The translations under genes and the position numbers were made by a program. This document shows, piece after piece, positions 1-7,947 of a stretch of DNA of 33,818 nucleotides (the stretch's first letter is position 1; the number at the start of each line of letters is the position of its first letter). The stretch is from NCBI GenBank assembly GCA_031267995.1, contig JAIRXZ010000157.1, forward strand, positions 1-33,818. Direction: 5' to 3'. The stretch is from Odoribacteraceae bacterium. GTDB taxonomy: Bacteria; Bacteroidota; Bacteroidia; Bacteroidales; Marinifilaceae. Under the pieces are notes generated by a model. The model had not been told where the DNA came from, made no database searches, and saw only the letters and a list, made by a program, of their open reading frames with translations.

Positions 1-54
1 TAACCTCGATAATGTCTGTCATATATGTTATTTTTTATTGTCGCGAAGGTATGA

Positions 55-82
55 CTTAGCGACGGATTTACCGCTCGCCAAG
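55..82 (-). terminator. Possible terminator after ubiE
   Basis: An imperfect inverted repeat lies about 50 bases past the ubiE stop. Bases 55-65 (CTTAGCGACGG) pair with 71-82 (CCGCTCGCCAAG), with one wobble, one bulged base and a 5-base loop. On the minus strand it is followed, after some spacing, by an A/T-rich run at about 22-40. The T-run is not immediately adjacent, so this is weak support for an intrinsic terminator of the hpt-obgE-ubiE operon. Nothing else was recognised in bases 1-133. Confidence 0.3.
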
Positions 83-133
83 CGATACATAATTATACCG
101 TTGGCGGGCATAATTATCCCGAAATGGCCGCTG

Positions 134-826
134 TCAGGCCGGTTTTTCGGCGGTGTAGAGGGTGGCGATGCCGAAGGATAGCGGTCGCGCCGTCGCCCCG
201 TGAAAGCCGGCGGCGCGGAGGATGTCCAGGAATTTTTCGCCGCGCGGGAAGGGGTAGACGGAGGCGGGAAGGTACGCGTACGCGTCGCCGCGGCCGGAGA
301 TAATGCCCCCGACGCGGGGCAGCAAGCGGGTGAAATAGAAGCGATAGAGCTGCTTGACGGGGAAGCGTTCGGGCACGGAAAATTCGAGGATGACGAGGCG
401 GCCGCCCGGTCGGGTCACGCGGGCGATTTCGTCCAGCGCCTTGTCGAGGCGTTCAAAGTTGCGCGCCCCGAAGGCGACGGTGACGGCGTCGAAACTCCCG
501 TCGGGGAAGTGCAGTTCCTCGGCGTCGCCCTGCAGGAAGGAGACGCGGTGGTCGAGATGCTTCGCCCGCGCCTTTGCCCTGGCCACGTCCAGCATTTTCT
601 CGGAGATGTCGACGCCGGTCACTCGCGCCGCGCCGCGCCGGGCGGCGGTGATGGCGAAGTCGCCCGTGCCGCACGCCACGTCCAGCACGCCGGCGCCCTT
701 CGCGAGGCAACGCGCGGCGAGCGTCCGCCAGCGCTTGTCGATGCCCAGTGACAGCAGGTGATTCAGCAGGTCGTAGCGGGGGGCGATGTCGTTGAACATG
801 TCCCGAACCTTCTCTTTTTTCGCCAT
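134..826 (-). CDS. ubiE: Demethylmenaquinone/ubiquinone C-methyltransferase
   Basis: UbiE/MenG uses S-adenosylmethionine to methylate demethylmenaquinone, the last step of menaquinone synthesis; in Bacteroidota the product is menaquinone, so MenG is the functional name. The 230-residue protein has the family length. It opens with the typical KVRDMFNDIAPRYDLLN segment, carries the SAM-binding motif VLDVACGTGD (residues 47-56) and the PGGRLVILEFS block of class I methyltransferases. I chose the ATG at 826; an in-frame TTG at 832 would add only two residues and lies closer to the obgE stop. It is the last gene of hpt-obgE-ubiE, 10 bases after obgE. Family assignment is very secure. Confidence 0.95.
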   Translation of the reverse strand: MAKKEKVRDMFNDIAPRYDLLNHLLSLGIDKRWRTLAARCLAKGAGVLDVACGTGDFAITAARRGAARVTGVDISEKMLDVARAKARAKHLDHRVSFLQGDAEELHFPDGSFDAVTVAFGARNFERLDKALDEIARVTRPGGRLVILEFSVPERFPVKQLYRFYFTRLLPRVGGIISGRGDAYAYLPASVYPFPRGEKFLDILRAAGFHGATARPLSFGIATLYTAEKPA

Positions 827-836
827 ATACAATGAG

Positions 837-1820
837 TTACGCGTCGAGCGCGCCCCACAGGAGATCCTTCAGTTCCGTGATCCCCTCGCCCGTGAGCGAG
901 GAGATGAAGACGCGGGGGACGTCCGGCAGATCGGCCTGCATGGCGGCCAGCAGTTCATCGTCCGCGCGGTCGCGCTTGCTGATGGCGAGCACGCGTCGTT
1001 TGTCCAGAAGCTCAGGGTTATACTGCCGCAGTTCATCCAGCAGGATCTTGTACTCGGCATGAATATCGGGGCTGTCCACCGGCACGAGGAAGAGGAGGAC
1101 GGGATTGCGCTCGATGTGGCGCAAGAAGCGGATGCCGAGACCCTTGCCGAGGTGCGCCCCCTCGATGATCCCCGGAATGTCGGCCATCACGAAGGATCGC
1201 CCCTCGCGGTACCGCACGATGCCGAGGTTCGGCACCAGCGTGGTAAAGGGGTAATCGGCGATCTCCGGCTTGGCGGCGGAGACTACGGAGAGCAGCGTCG
1301 ACTTCCCCGCGTTGGGGAAACCCACCAGCCCGACGTCGGCCAACACCTTCAGTTCGAGGATCACCGTCCGCTCCACCCGCGGTTCGCCGGGCTGCGCGAA
1401 GCGGGGGGTCTGGTGGGTGGCCGAGCGGAAGTGCCAATTGCCCTGCCCCCCCCGTCCGCCGGCGACGATCGCCTCCTGCTGGCCATCGGTGGTGATCTCG
1501 CAGATCAGCTCCCCGGTGTCCGCGTCCCTGGCGACGGTGCCCAGCGGCACCTCGATCACCATGTCCTCGCCTTCCGCCCCCGTGCTGCGTCCGCCGCTGC
1601 CCGCCTCGCCGTCGCTGGCGAAGACGTGGCGCTTGTATTTCAGGTGAATAAGCGTCCAGAAATTGCGATTACCCCTCAGCAGGACGTGCCCGCCTCGTCC
1701 GCCGTCGCCCCCGTCCGGCCCTCCTTTGGCGGTAAACTTATCCCGGTGCAGGTGCGTCGACCCCGGCCCCCCGGCGCCACCGCGACAGAACACCTTCACG
1801 TAATCAACGAAATTCGTCAT
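837..1820 (-). CDS. obgE: Obg family GTPase (ObgE/CgtA)
   Basis: An essential GTPase in late 50S ribosome assembly and stress control. Residues 1-158 form the glycine-rich Obg fold (GGPDGGDGGRGG, residues 33-44). The GTPase domain follows, with the P-loop GFPNAGKST (167-175), the switch region with TTLVPNLG (193-200), and DIPG (214-217). The base-recognition motif reads SKRD (281-284) instead of the usual NKxD. The 327-residue protein ends soon after the G domain and lacks the C-terminal OCT domain of many Obg proteins, which I believe is usual in this phylum. Its ATG overlaps the hpt stop by four bases (ATGA), implying translational coupling. In other Bacteroidales I recall adk between hpt and obgE; it is absent here. 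Confidence 0.96.
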   Translation of the reverse strand: MTNFVDYVKVFCRGGAGGPGSTHLHRDKFTAKGGPDGGDGGRGGHVLLRGNRNFWTLIHLKYKRHVFASDGEAGSGGRSTGAEGEDMVIEVPLGTVARDADTGELICEITTDGQQEAIVAGGRGGQGNWHFRSATHQTPRFAQPGEPRVERTVILELKVLADVGLVGFPNAGKSTLLSVVSAAKPEIADYPFTTLVPNLGIVRYREGRSFVMADIPGIIEGAHLGKGLGIRFLRHIERNPVLLFLVPVDSPDIHAEYKILLDELRQYNPELLDKRRVLAISKRDRADDELLAAMQADLPDVPRVFISSLTGEGITELKDLLWGALDA

Positions 1821-2359
1821 GGCGCCAGCGTGTAGAGATCAGGCAAATTGCGCCCCAGATCGTCGTAATCGAGACCCCTTCCGACGACAAAATCGTTCTT
1901 CAGCGCGATGCCGGCGTAGTCAATCGTCACCTCGCGTTCCAGCGCGTCCGGCTTGTAGAACAGCGCGGCCACCTTGACCTGCCGCGCCCCCCGCGCCTTC
2001 AACATCTCCAGGAGGTGCGCGATGGAGCGGCCGGTGTCCACGATGTCCTCCACGATCACCACGTTGCGCCCGGCCACCTCGCCCGTCAGCCCGATCAACT
2101 CCTTGATCTCGCCCGTGGAAGCCGTCCCCGCGTACGAGGCCAGCCGGGTGAAAATCACCGTCGTCCCCTCCACCGTCACCTCCTTCAGCAGGTCGGAGGC
2201 GAACATGAAAGCGCCGTTCAGCACGACGAGAAAGAGGGGACGCGCCCCCTCCATATCCCGGTTAATCTCCCGCGCCAGGCGGCTCACCGCGCGATCAATC
2301 TCCGCCGCCTCGATGTAGAGGCGAAACGTTTTGTCGAGTAATTGGATGGATTTATACAT
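1817..2359 (-). CDS. hpt: Hypoxanthine phosphoribosyltransferase
   Basis: Purine salvage enzyme that condenses hypoxanthine (or guanine) with PRPP to give IMP (GMP) in the cytosol. The PRPP-binding signature VVIVEDIVDTGRSI is at residues 100-113, and the 180-residue length fits the family. Other family landmarks are the early FLVVLNGAFMFASDL segment (43-57) and the flexible-loop region SYAGTASTGE (75-84). It is the first gene of a three-gene minus-strand operon and is divergent from purE, a purine-synthesis gene. The shared 57-base intergenic region may let both purine genes be read from facing promoters. Confidence 0.95.
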   Translation of the reverse strand: MYKSIQLLDKTFRLYIEAAEIDRAVSRLAREINRDMEGARPLFLVVLNGAFMFASDLLKEVTVEGTTVIFTRLASYAGTASTGEIKELIGLTGEVAGRNVVIVEDIVDTGRSIAHLLEMLKARGARQVKVAALFYKPDALEREVTIDYAGIALKNDFVVGRGLDYDDLGRNLPDLYTLAP

Positions 2360-2379
2360 TCGATTTTCTTAACTTTGCG

Positions 2380-2387
2380 CGAAAGTA
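2380..2387 (-). promoter_or_regulatory. Putative -7 element of hpt operon
   Basis: On the minus strand the bases read TACTTTCG, a one-base variant of the Bacteroidota -7 consensus TAnnTTTG. It sits 20 bases upstream of the hpt ATG. The same TAnnTTCG form recurs before three other genes in this window (near 2962, 4803 and 16645), which strengthens the reading. No clear TTTG -33 element was found at the expected spacing. Confidence 0.4.
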
Positions 2388-2388
2388 C

Positions 2389-2395
2389 TACTTTG
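2389..2395 (+). promoter_or_regulatory. Possible -7 element of purE
   Basis: TACTTTG lies 21 bases before the purE ATG and resembles TAnnTTTG with one spacer base missing. A TTTG at 2374-2377 lies upstream but closer than the usual -33 spacing. It abuts the hpt -7 element on the other strand, so the two promoters would face each other. Weak on its own. Confidence 0.25.
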
Positions 2396-2416
2396 AACCC
2401 AAATAACAGCGATAAC

Positions 2417-2920
2417 ATGAATCCAAAAGTGAGTATTATCATGGGCAGCACCTCCGATCTGCCCGTCATGGAAAAGGCCGCCGTCGTGCTCAACGACTTC
2501 CGGGTGCCCTTCGAGATGCACGCCCTCTCCGCCCACCGCACGCCGGCGGAGGTAGAGGCATTTGCCAGGGGAGCCGCCCCGCGGGGCATCGAAGTCATCA
2601 TCGCCGGCGCGGGCATGGCCGCTCATCTGCCGGGCGTTATTGCTGCCATGACGCCCCTGCCCGTCATCGGCGTCCCCATCAGCGCCTCCCTCGACGGCAT
2701 GGACGCCCTGCTGGCCATCGTCCAGATGCCTCCGGGCATCCCCGTCGCCACCGTCGCCATCAACGGGGCGATGAACGCCGGCATACTCGCCGCGCAACTC
2801 CTGGCGACGGCCGACGCCGACCTCCGCCAACAGATCATCCTCTACAAGGAGTCGCTGAAAAACAAGATCGTGGAGGCCAACAACGCGCTCTCCGCCGTCA
2901 AATACCCCTACAAAGTTTGA
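2417..2920 (+). CDS. purE: 5-(carboxyamino)imidazole ribonucleotide mutase, PurE
   Basis: Class I PurE moves the carboxylate of N5-CAIR to C4, giving CAIR, in de novo purine synthesis. The 167-residue protein has every landmark of the fold: GSTSD (10-14), SAHRTP (38-43), AGAGMAAHLPG (63-73) and the GVPISASLDGMDALLAIVQM stretch. The ATG at 2417 is chosen because MNPKVSIIMGSTSD is the conserved start; an open frame extending back to 2342 would overlap the divergent hpt gene. It is divergent from hpt, and a separate promoter-like block precedes the next gene. Confidence 0.96.
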   Translation: MNPKVSIIMGSTSDLPVMEKAAVVLNDFRVPFEMHALSAHRTPAEVEAFARGAAPRGIEVIIAGAGMAAHLPGVIAAMTPLPVIGVPISASLDGMDALLAIVQMPPGIPVATVAINGAMNAGILAAQLLATADADLRQQIILYKESLKNKIVEANNALSAVKYPYKV

Positions 2921-2949
2921 CTCCCCGCCGCCCCTCCCGCCGCCAATCG

Positions 2950-2972
2950 GAAAAAATCGCGTACATTCGCGA
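2950..2972 (+). promoter_or_regulatory. Promoter-like block, copy A
   Basis: A 23-base block, identical to 4791-4813 and closely matched on the minus strand at 16642-16664. It has an A-run (GAAAAAA), then TACATTCG at 2962-2969, a variant of the Bacteroidota -7 box TAnnTTTG. The -7 box lies inside a TCGCG-N6-CGCGA dyad. It is 38 bases upstream of the phosphohexomutase ATG at 3008. Recurrence at the same place before unrelated genes is what supports a promoter reading. Confidence 0.5.
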
Positions 2973-3007
2973 GCGTGCAAAAAAGTTTACCTTAAATACA
3001 TTGTAAC

Positions 3008-4750
3008 ATGACAGATCCCCAACTCATCGACACGGCCAGGGCGAAAGCCGAAAAGTGGCTCCACCCCGCCTACGACGCGGACACCAGGGCTGCCGTCCAG
3101 CAACTGTTGCAGGAGGATGATCCCGCGAAACTCGTGGAAGCCTTCCACGCCGATCTGGAGTTCGGCACCGGCGGCTTGCGGGGCATCATGGGCGTGGGTA
3201 CCAACAGGATGAACATCTACACCGTCGGCGCCGCCACGCAGGGATTCGCCAATTACATCAACCGTTACTTCTCCGACGAGCCGCGCGCCGTGTGCATCGG
3301 CCACGACTGTCGCCACAACTCCCGCCACTTCGCCGAGACGGTTGCCGACATATTCTCGGCCAACGGCATCGACGTCTACCTCTTTGAGTCCCTGCGTCCC
3401 ACGCCGGAGATATCGTTTGCCATCCGCGAACTCGGCTGCAAGGGCGGCGTCATCATCACCGCGTCCCACAACCCCAAGGAATACAACGGCTACAAGGCCT
3501 ATTGGAACGACGGCTCGCAGCTGGTGCCGCCGCACGATCACGCCGTCATCGGCGAGGTAAAGCAAATCGGCGTGACGGAGATCCTCTTCGACCGCGACCC
3601 CGCCCGCGTCCACGCGCTGGGGGCCGACTTCGACCGCGTTTACCTCAAGCGCGTGCAGCAGCTCAGCCTCTCGCTCGACGCCATCCGCGACGCGGGCGAC
3701 CTGAAGATCGTCTTCACCCCCTTGCACGGCACCACCTACCAGCTGGTACCGGAGTCGCTGCGCCTCTGGGGATTCACCGGCGTGCACGTCGTCCCGGAGC
3801 AGAGCGTGCCGGACGGCGATTTCCCGACGGTAGCCCTGGCCAACCCGGAGGATCCCGCCGCCTTCAAGATGGCCACCGACCTGGCGCGCGAGATTGACGC
3901 GGAGCTGATCATGGCTTGCGATCCCGACGGCGACCGCATTGGCATCTCCGTCAAAGACGACAACGGGCAATGGACGCTCCTCAACGGCAACCAGGCTTTC
4001 CTCGTCTACCTCGAATACATCATACTCAGGCGGAAGGCTTTGGGTATGCTCTCCGGCGGCGAGTACACCATCAAAACCATCGTCACGGCCGAGCTGATCA
4101 GGGACGTCGCCGAGAAGAACGGCATCCTCTGCCACGACGTTTACACCGGCTTCAAGTGGATCGCCGACATGATCCGCCGTCGCGACCCCGAAAAGTACAT
4201 CGGTGGCGGCGAAGAGTCCTTCGGCTTCATGCCGGGCGCCTTCACCCGCGACAAGGACGGCGTGGCCTCGGCCTCCCTCATGGCGGAAATCGCCGCCTGG
4301 TGCAAGAGCCAAAACTCCTCCATCTACGCCTTCCTCAAGAACATATACCTCAAATACGGCTTCTCCAGCGAGCGCACGGTATCCCTCTCCCGCGAGGGCG
4401 TCAGCGGCGCGGCGGAGATCCACGCCATGATGGAACACTTCCGCTGCCACGTCCCCCGGCAGATCAACGGCAGCGACATCATCCTCAAAAAGGACTACCT
4501 CACCCGCGTCTCCATGAAGCCCCCCAAGGGCAAGCCCAACCCGCTATACTTCGACACCACCAGCAACGTCCTCCAGTTCCTCCTGGACGACGGCAGCAAG
4601 ATATCCATCCGCCCCTCCGGCACCGAGCCAAAGATCAAGTTCTACTACGAAACGCGCATCACCATGCGGACACTCAAAGAGTTCGACAAAGTACAGGAGC
4701 TTGCCGACAAGCGCATCGAGGGCATGATCAACGGGGTAGAAACATGGTAA
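3008..4750 (+). CDS. Phosphoglucomutase/phosphomannomutase family protein
   Basis: An alpha-D-phosphohexomutase interconverting hexose 1- and 6-phosphates (glucose and/or mannose), supplying nucleotide-sugar and storage-polysaccharide synthesis. All four active-site loops are present: the phosphoserine loop TASHNPKEYNG (151-161, Ser153), the Mg-binding DPDGDR (305-310), the sugar-binding GGGEESFG (399-406) and the phosphate-binding RPSGTEPK (535-542). The 580-residue length matches the PgcA-like branch rather than the roughly 450-residue GlmM/ManB branch. It has its own promoter-like block upstream and another follows before the next gene, so it is probably monocistronic. Substrate preference between glucose and mannose cannot be read from the sequence. 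Confidence 0.93.
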   Translation: MTDPQLIDTARAKAEKWLHPAYDADTRAAVQQLLQEDDPAKLVEAFHADLEFGTGGLRGIMGVGTNRMNIYTVGAATQGFANYINRYFSDEPRAVCIGHDCRHNSRHFAETVADIFSANGIDVYLFESLRPTPEISFAIRELGCKGGVIITASHNPKEYNGYKAYWNDGSQLVPPHDHAVIGEVKQIGVTEILFDRDPARVHALGADFDRVYLKRVQQLSLSLDAIRDAGDLKIVFTPLHGTTYQLVPESLRLWGFTGVHVVPEQSVPDGDFPTVALANPEDPAAFKMATDLAREIDAELIMACDPDGDRIGISVKDDNGQWTLLNGNQAFLVYLEYIILRRKALGMLSGGEYTIKTIVTAELIRDVAEKNGILCHDVYTGFKWIADMIRRRDPEKYIGGGEESFGFMPGAFTRDKDGVASASLMAEIAAWCKSQNSSIYAFLKNIYLKYGFSSERTVSLSREGVSGAAEIHAMMEHFRCHVPRQINGSDIILKKDYLTRVSMKPPKGKPNPLYFDTTSNVLQFLLDDGSKISIRPSGTEPKIKFYYETRITMRTLKEFDKVQELADKRIEGMINGVETW

Positions 4751-4790
4751 CCGCACCGGAAACGCCGCGCCGCCCCGCCCCCCGTGAACC

Positions 4791-4813
4791 GAAAAAATCG
4801 CGTACATTCGCGA
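4791..4813 (+). promoter_or_regulatory. Promoter-like block, copy B
   Basis: A 23-base exact copy of the block at 2950-2972, with -7 box TACATTCG at 4803-4810, placed 33 bases before the first DUF4836 ATG. It probably drives the four-gene DUF4836/ABC operon. The flanking sequences of the two copies differ, so only the core is shared. Confidence 0.5.
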
Positions 4814-4843
4814 ACGCAACATAAATTTAAATACACTACTGCT

Positions 4844-6427
4844 ATGAAAAAAACGATGAAATCCACCATCCTCCTCGCCGCCGCGCTGCTGGGGATGCTG
4901 TTTACGAACTGTCAACGGAGCGGCGACACTCCTCTTTACCAGGCAATCCCGTCAGACGTCGCCCTGCTCTACTCCCTGCGCGTCGACCAAATCCTGGACA
5001 AATCAGGCGTCATCAACAACTTCCTCCCCATGGCCGAATCGATGCTGGAAGGCAATGAAGAAGGCCAATTCCTCATCGACATCCTCAAGGACGTCAACAC
5101 GATGGGCATCGACCTCTCCGACATCGTCTTCTTCATCGCCAACGACGGCGGCGGCCCCAACGGCGCGGTAGTCGCCCGCCTGACCGACCGCCTGAAATTC
5201 ACCGACTTCCTCGGCCACCTGGCGGAGACCGGAATGGTCATCAACGTCGAGAAAAAAGAGGGATTCTACCAAGCCGGCGTGGACGACAACCTCCTGATCT
5301 TTAACGACCACCTGCTGATAGCCACGCAATCCATCTACGGCGAAACCCTGGAGCAAGCCGCCGCCCGCGTCCGCGCCCTTTTCACCCAGGCCAAGGAAAA
5401 AAGCATCCTCGGCAACGACAAATTCACCCAGGCCTTCAACACCACCGACGCCCTCCTCGCCTACGTCAACCTCGCCCCCTTCTCGCGAGATCCCGGATTT
5501 AAGCAAATGCTCACCCTCACCGGCATGGACATCTCCTCGGTATCAGGCATCATGGGCATCTCCTTCCCCGACGGCGCCATGCGGATGACCACCCGCGTGC
5601 TCTCCATCGACTCCGCCCTCCTGCAAACCCAGGGACGCCCCCTCACGCTCTCCCTCCTGGACTACATCCCCGCCGCCCCCGCGATAGCAACCGCGATCCT
5701 CAACATGGACGGCCAAGCGACGTACGACAACATGCAAAAATCGCTGACAAACTTCCTCACCCTGGCTGCCATGAACGGGGGATTCCCCGCGCCAACCGGC
5801 GGCATGCTACAGGCATTCGGGCTACTCCAGTCGATCAACGGCGAAGTCATGCTCAACATCGCCTCGGGAACCCCGTACCCCGCCGCCACCCTCTACGCTG
5901 AAGTCAAGGACAATCGCCCCCTGGACGCGCTGAACGAATGGCTATCAGAAGGCCCCTTCCAAACATTCCTCACCACCACCAAACTGGCTGACAACATCTA
6001 CCGCGCCGAAGTCGCCCCCCTCCGCCTATCCGTCTACTACGGCATCAAGGACGGCCGCTTCTTCATCTCCAACGACGAAGCCCTCAAAGCGCACCCCGGT
6101 GACAAGCTGGACAACTCGTTTAAAAACACGCCGGTAGCCAAACGCGTGCCGGCAGGAGCATCCGGGTACTTCCTCCTGGACATCTCCAACCTCATCCAGC
6201 CCATCGCCTTCTTCGCCAACATGCGGGGCGGCGGCGGCATCTCCCCGGCGCTCATGGCAGACATCGACCAGTTCCAGTACCTCGAAGCATACTCCATCGA
6301 AGATGGCAAGGAAGTCGTCCTCCAGCTCGAACTCAAGGACAAAACGAAGAACGTACTCAAACTCACCAGCGACATGGCCTTCAAAGCCCTGGAAACCTTC
6401 ACCTCCTCCACCTACCAATCATATTGA
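4844..6427 (+). CDS. DUF4836 family lipoprotein (first paralogue)
   Basis: A 527-residue envelope protein of unknown function. The signal peptide ends in a lipobox-like LFTNC (Cys22), so it is probably a lipoprotein. The body matches my recollection of the Bacteroidota-specific DUF4836 family: an opening like LYQAIPSDVALLYSLRVDQI, then ILKDVNTMGIDLSDIVFF. Late landmarks are SINGEVMLNI and LYAEVKDNRP. I chose the ATG at 4844 because it starts the signal peptide and follows the promoter-like block; the frame is open back to 4784. It is followed two bases later by a clear paralogue, then by an ABC ATPase and permease, so it is likely a surface or periplasmic partner of that transporter. No catalytic motif is visible. 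Confidence 0.82.
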   Translation: MKKTMKSTILLAAALLGMLFTNCQRSGDTPLYQAIPSDVALLYSLRVDQILDKSGVINNFLPMAESMLEGNEEGQFLIDILKDVNTMGIDLSDIVFFIANDGGGPNGAVVARLTDRLKFTDFLGHLAETGMVINVEKKEGFYQAGVDDNLLIFNDHLLIATQSIYGETLEQAAARVRALFTQAKEKSILGNDKFTQAFNTTDALLAYVNLAPFSRDPGFKQMLTLTGMDISSVSGIMGISFPDGAMRMTTRVLSIDSALLQTQGRPLTLSLLDYIPAAPAIATAILNMDGQATYDNMQKSLTNFLTLAAMNGGFPAPTGGMLQAFGLLQSINGEVMLNIASGTPYPAATLYAEVKDNRPLDALNEWLSEGPFQTFLTTTKLADNIYRAEVAPLRLSVYYGIKDGRFFISNDEALKAHPGDKLDNSFKNTPVAKRVPAGASGYFLLDISNLIQPIAFFANMRGGGGISPALMADIDQFQYLEAYSIEDGKEVVLQLELKDKTKNVLKLTSDMAFKALETFTSSTYQSY

Positions 6428-6429
6428 CA

Positions 6430-7944
6430 ATGAAAACAATGCGATACCTCCTCGCCCTCCCCATCCTCCTGGGCGTCCTCCTATCCTCCTGTCGCCACAC
6501 CGACAGCGAGTTGCTCTACCGCGCGGTCCCCGCCGACGCCTCGCTGCTCCTCTCCATCCGCGCGGGGAGCCTCATCAAAAAGTCCGCCCTCGTCCAGCAG
6601 CTATCCCCCTTCGCCACCCTCCTGTCGTTGAGACGGGAGACGCCGAAAAAGCTCTCCGACATCCTCAAAGACCCTCGCCAGGCGGGGCTTGACCTGGACG
6701 AACTCCTCCTCTTTGGCGACGACGACCTTGTCAATGCCGCCATCATCGCCCGCGTCGCCAACCGGCAAAAGCTCGTTGAAACCATCGAAGCCCTCGTCGA
6801 GGTGGAAGCCTTCGACGAGCTTATCCGCGAGGGCGACATCTACCACGCCGCCTGCTCCGGCTTCCTGGAATACTTCATCCTCTTTAACGACCAGCTGGCC
6901 GTCATCATCCCCTCCTTTGACACCAGCCTCGATGAGGTCAAAATCCTCGCCGCCACCTGCCTCACCCGCCAGCGGCAGGAGAGCATCCTCTCCGTCCCCT
7001 CCTTCGCCGGCGCCATTCTACCGGACGACGACCTCTCCGCCTACCTCAACTGCGACCCGGAACTCCTGGGGAACAACGACTTCCTCGCGCCGCTCCTCCC
7101 GTTCGTCAACATCGCCCCCGGCAACCATGCCAAGCTCACCGGCGCCGGCGGCATCGCCTTCCGCGACGGCAACATACGCGCGGCGGCGCGCCTCCTCTCC
7201 CCCCTCGTCGCCCCCGCCGCCCCGCCGCGTCCCCTCGCGCGCGCGTTCCTTGATTATATCCCCGCCCCGGCGCTCGTCGCGTTCATCGCCAACGGCGACG
7301 GCGACATCTGCCGCGCCGTCCTGGACGCCGCGACATACAGCATGCGCGTGCGGATGATCCTCTACAGGCTATTCGACGCCCTCCCCGACCTCGAAGACGC
7401 CATCGGAACCTTCCCCTTCTCCTCCATCAACGGCGAGGTCGCGCTCGCCATCCTCCCCGGCGACCCCCTCCCCACCGCCATCCTCTACGCCGAGGTCAAG
7501 GACAATCGCCCCGTGGAAGCCATCAACAACTGCTTCGCGACGGGCGCCGGCTGCCTCCCCGTCCCGGTGGACAAACTCGATGACGACACCTACCACGTTG
7601 ACTTCGACCCCCTCGACCTCTACTACGGCATCAAGAACGGCCACTTCTACCTCACCACCAGCCGCGACCTCGCCGCGAACGCCGGCGTCAAAGCCACCGC
7701 CTCCCTTGCCGCCTCCCCCTTCGCCAAGCGCGTCCCGACCGACGCCGGCGCCTACCTCCACGTCGACATCGCCGCCCTACCCTTCCCCTACATCTCCACC
7801 TCCATCGCGCAGTTCGAGAGCCTCGACACCCACCTCACCGCCGACGGCAAGGAATTTACCCTCGACCTCAGGCTGAAGGACACCTCCCGCAACGCCCTCA
7901 CCGTCCTCGCGGACATCATCAAGCGCCAAATCATCGGCTTCTAA
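6430..7944 (+). CDS. DUF4836 family lipoprotein (second paralogue)
   Basis: A 504-residue paralogue of the preceding gene. It has a signal peptide with lipobox LLSSC (Cys21) and then ELLYRAVPADASLLLSIRAG. Blocks shared with the first copy include ILKD..xxGLDLDEL, SINGEV, LYAEVKDNRP, YYGIKNGHF and a Lys-Arg-Val-Pro before the C-terminal segment. Identity elsewhere is low, so the duplication is old. I start it at the ATG at 6430, two bases after the previous stop; an upstream TTG at 6424 is unlikely. The next gene begins three bases after its stop. Function is unknown; shared blocks and operon position suggest the two proteins act together or on related ligands. Confidence 0.8.
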   Translation: MKTMRYLLALPILLGVLLSSCRHTDSELLYRAVPADASLLLSIRAGSLIKKSALVQQLSPFATLLSLRRETPKKLSDILKDPRQAGLDLDELLLFGDDDLVNAAIIARVANRQKLVETIEALVEVEAFDELIREGDIYHAACSGFLEYFILFNDQLAVIIPSFDTSLDEVKILAATCLTRQRQESILSVPSFAGAILPDDDLSAYLNCDPELLGNNDFLAPLLPFVNIAPGNHAKLTGAGGIAFRDGNIRAAARLLSPLVAPAAPPRPLARAFLDYIPAPALVAFIANGDGDICRAVLDAATYSMRVRMILYRLFDALPDLEDAIGTFPFSSINGEVALAILPGDPLPTAILYAEVKDNRPVEAINNCFATGAGCLPVPVDKLDDDTYHVDFDPLDLYYGIKNGHFYLTTSRDLAANAGVKATASLAASPFAKRVPTDAGAYLHVDIAALPFPYISTSIAQFESLDTHLTADGKEFTLDLRLKDTSRNALTVLADIIKRQIIGF

Positions 7945-7947
7945 ACG

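Noticed and set aside
827..832. TTG start for ubiE two codons upstream of the ATG
   Set aside because: The ATG at 826 gives the conserved N-terminus; the TTG adds two residues with no support.
2342..2416. N-terminal extension of PurE by 25 residues
   Set aside because: It would overlap the hpt start, and the family begins at the MNPKVSIIMGSTSD segment.
2987..4450. A 487-codon minus-strand open frame opposite the phosphohexomutase
   Set aside because: The plus-strand gene has all four catalytic loops; the antisense product has none and is compositionally odd.
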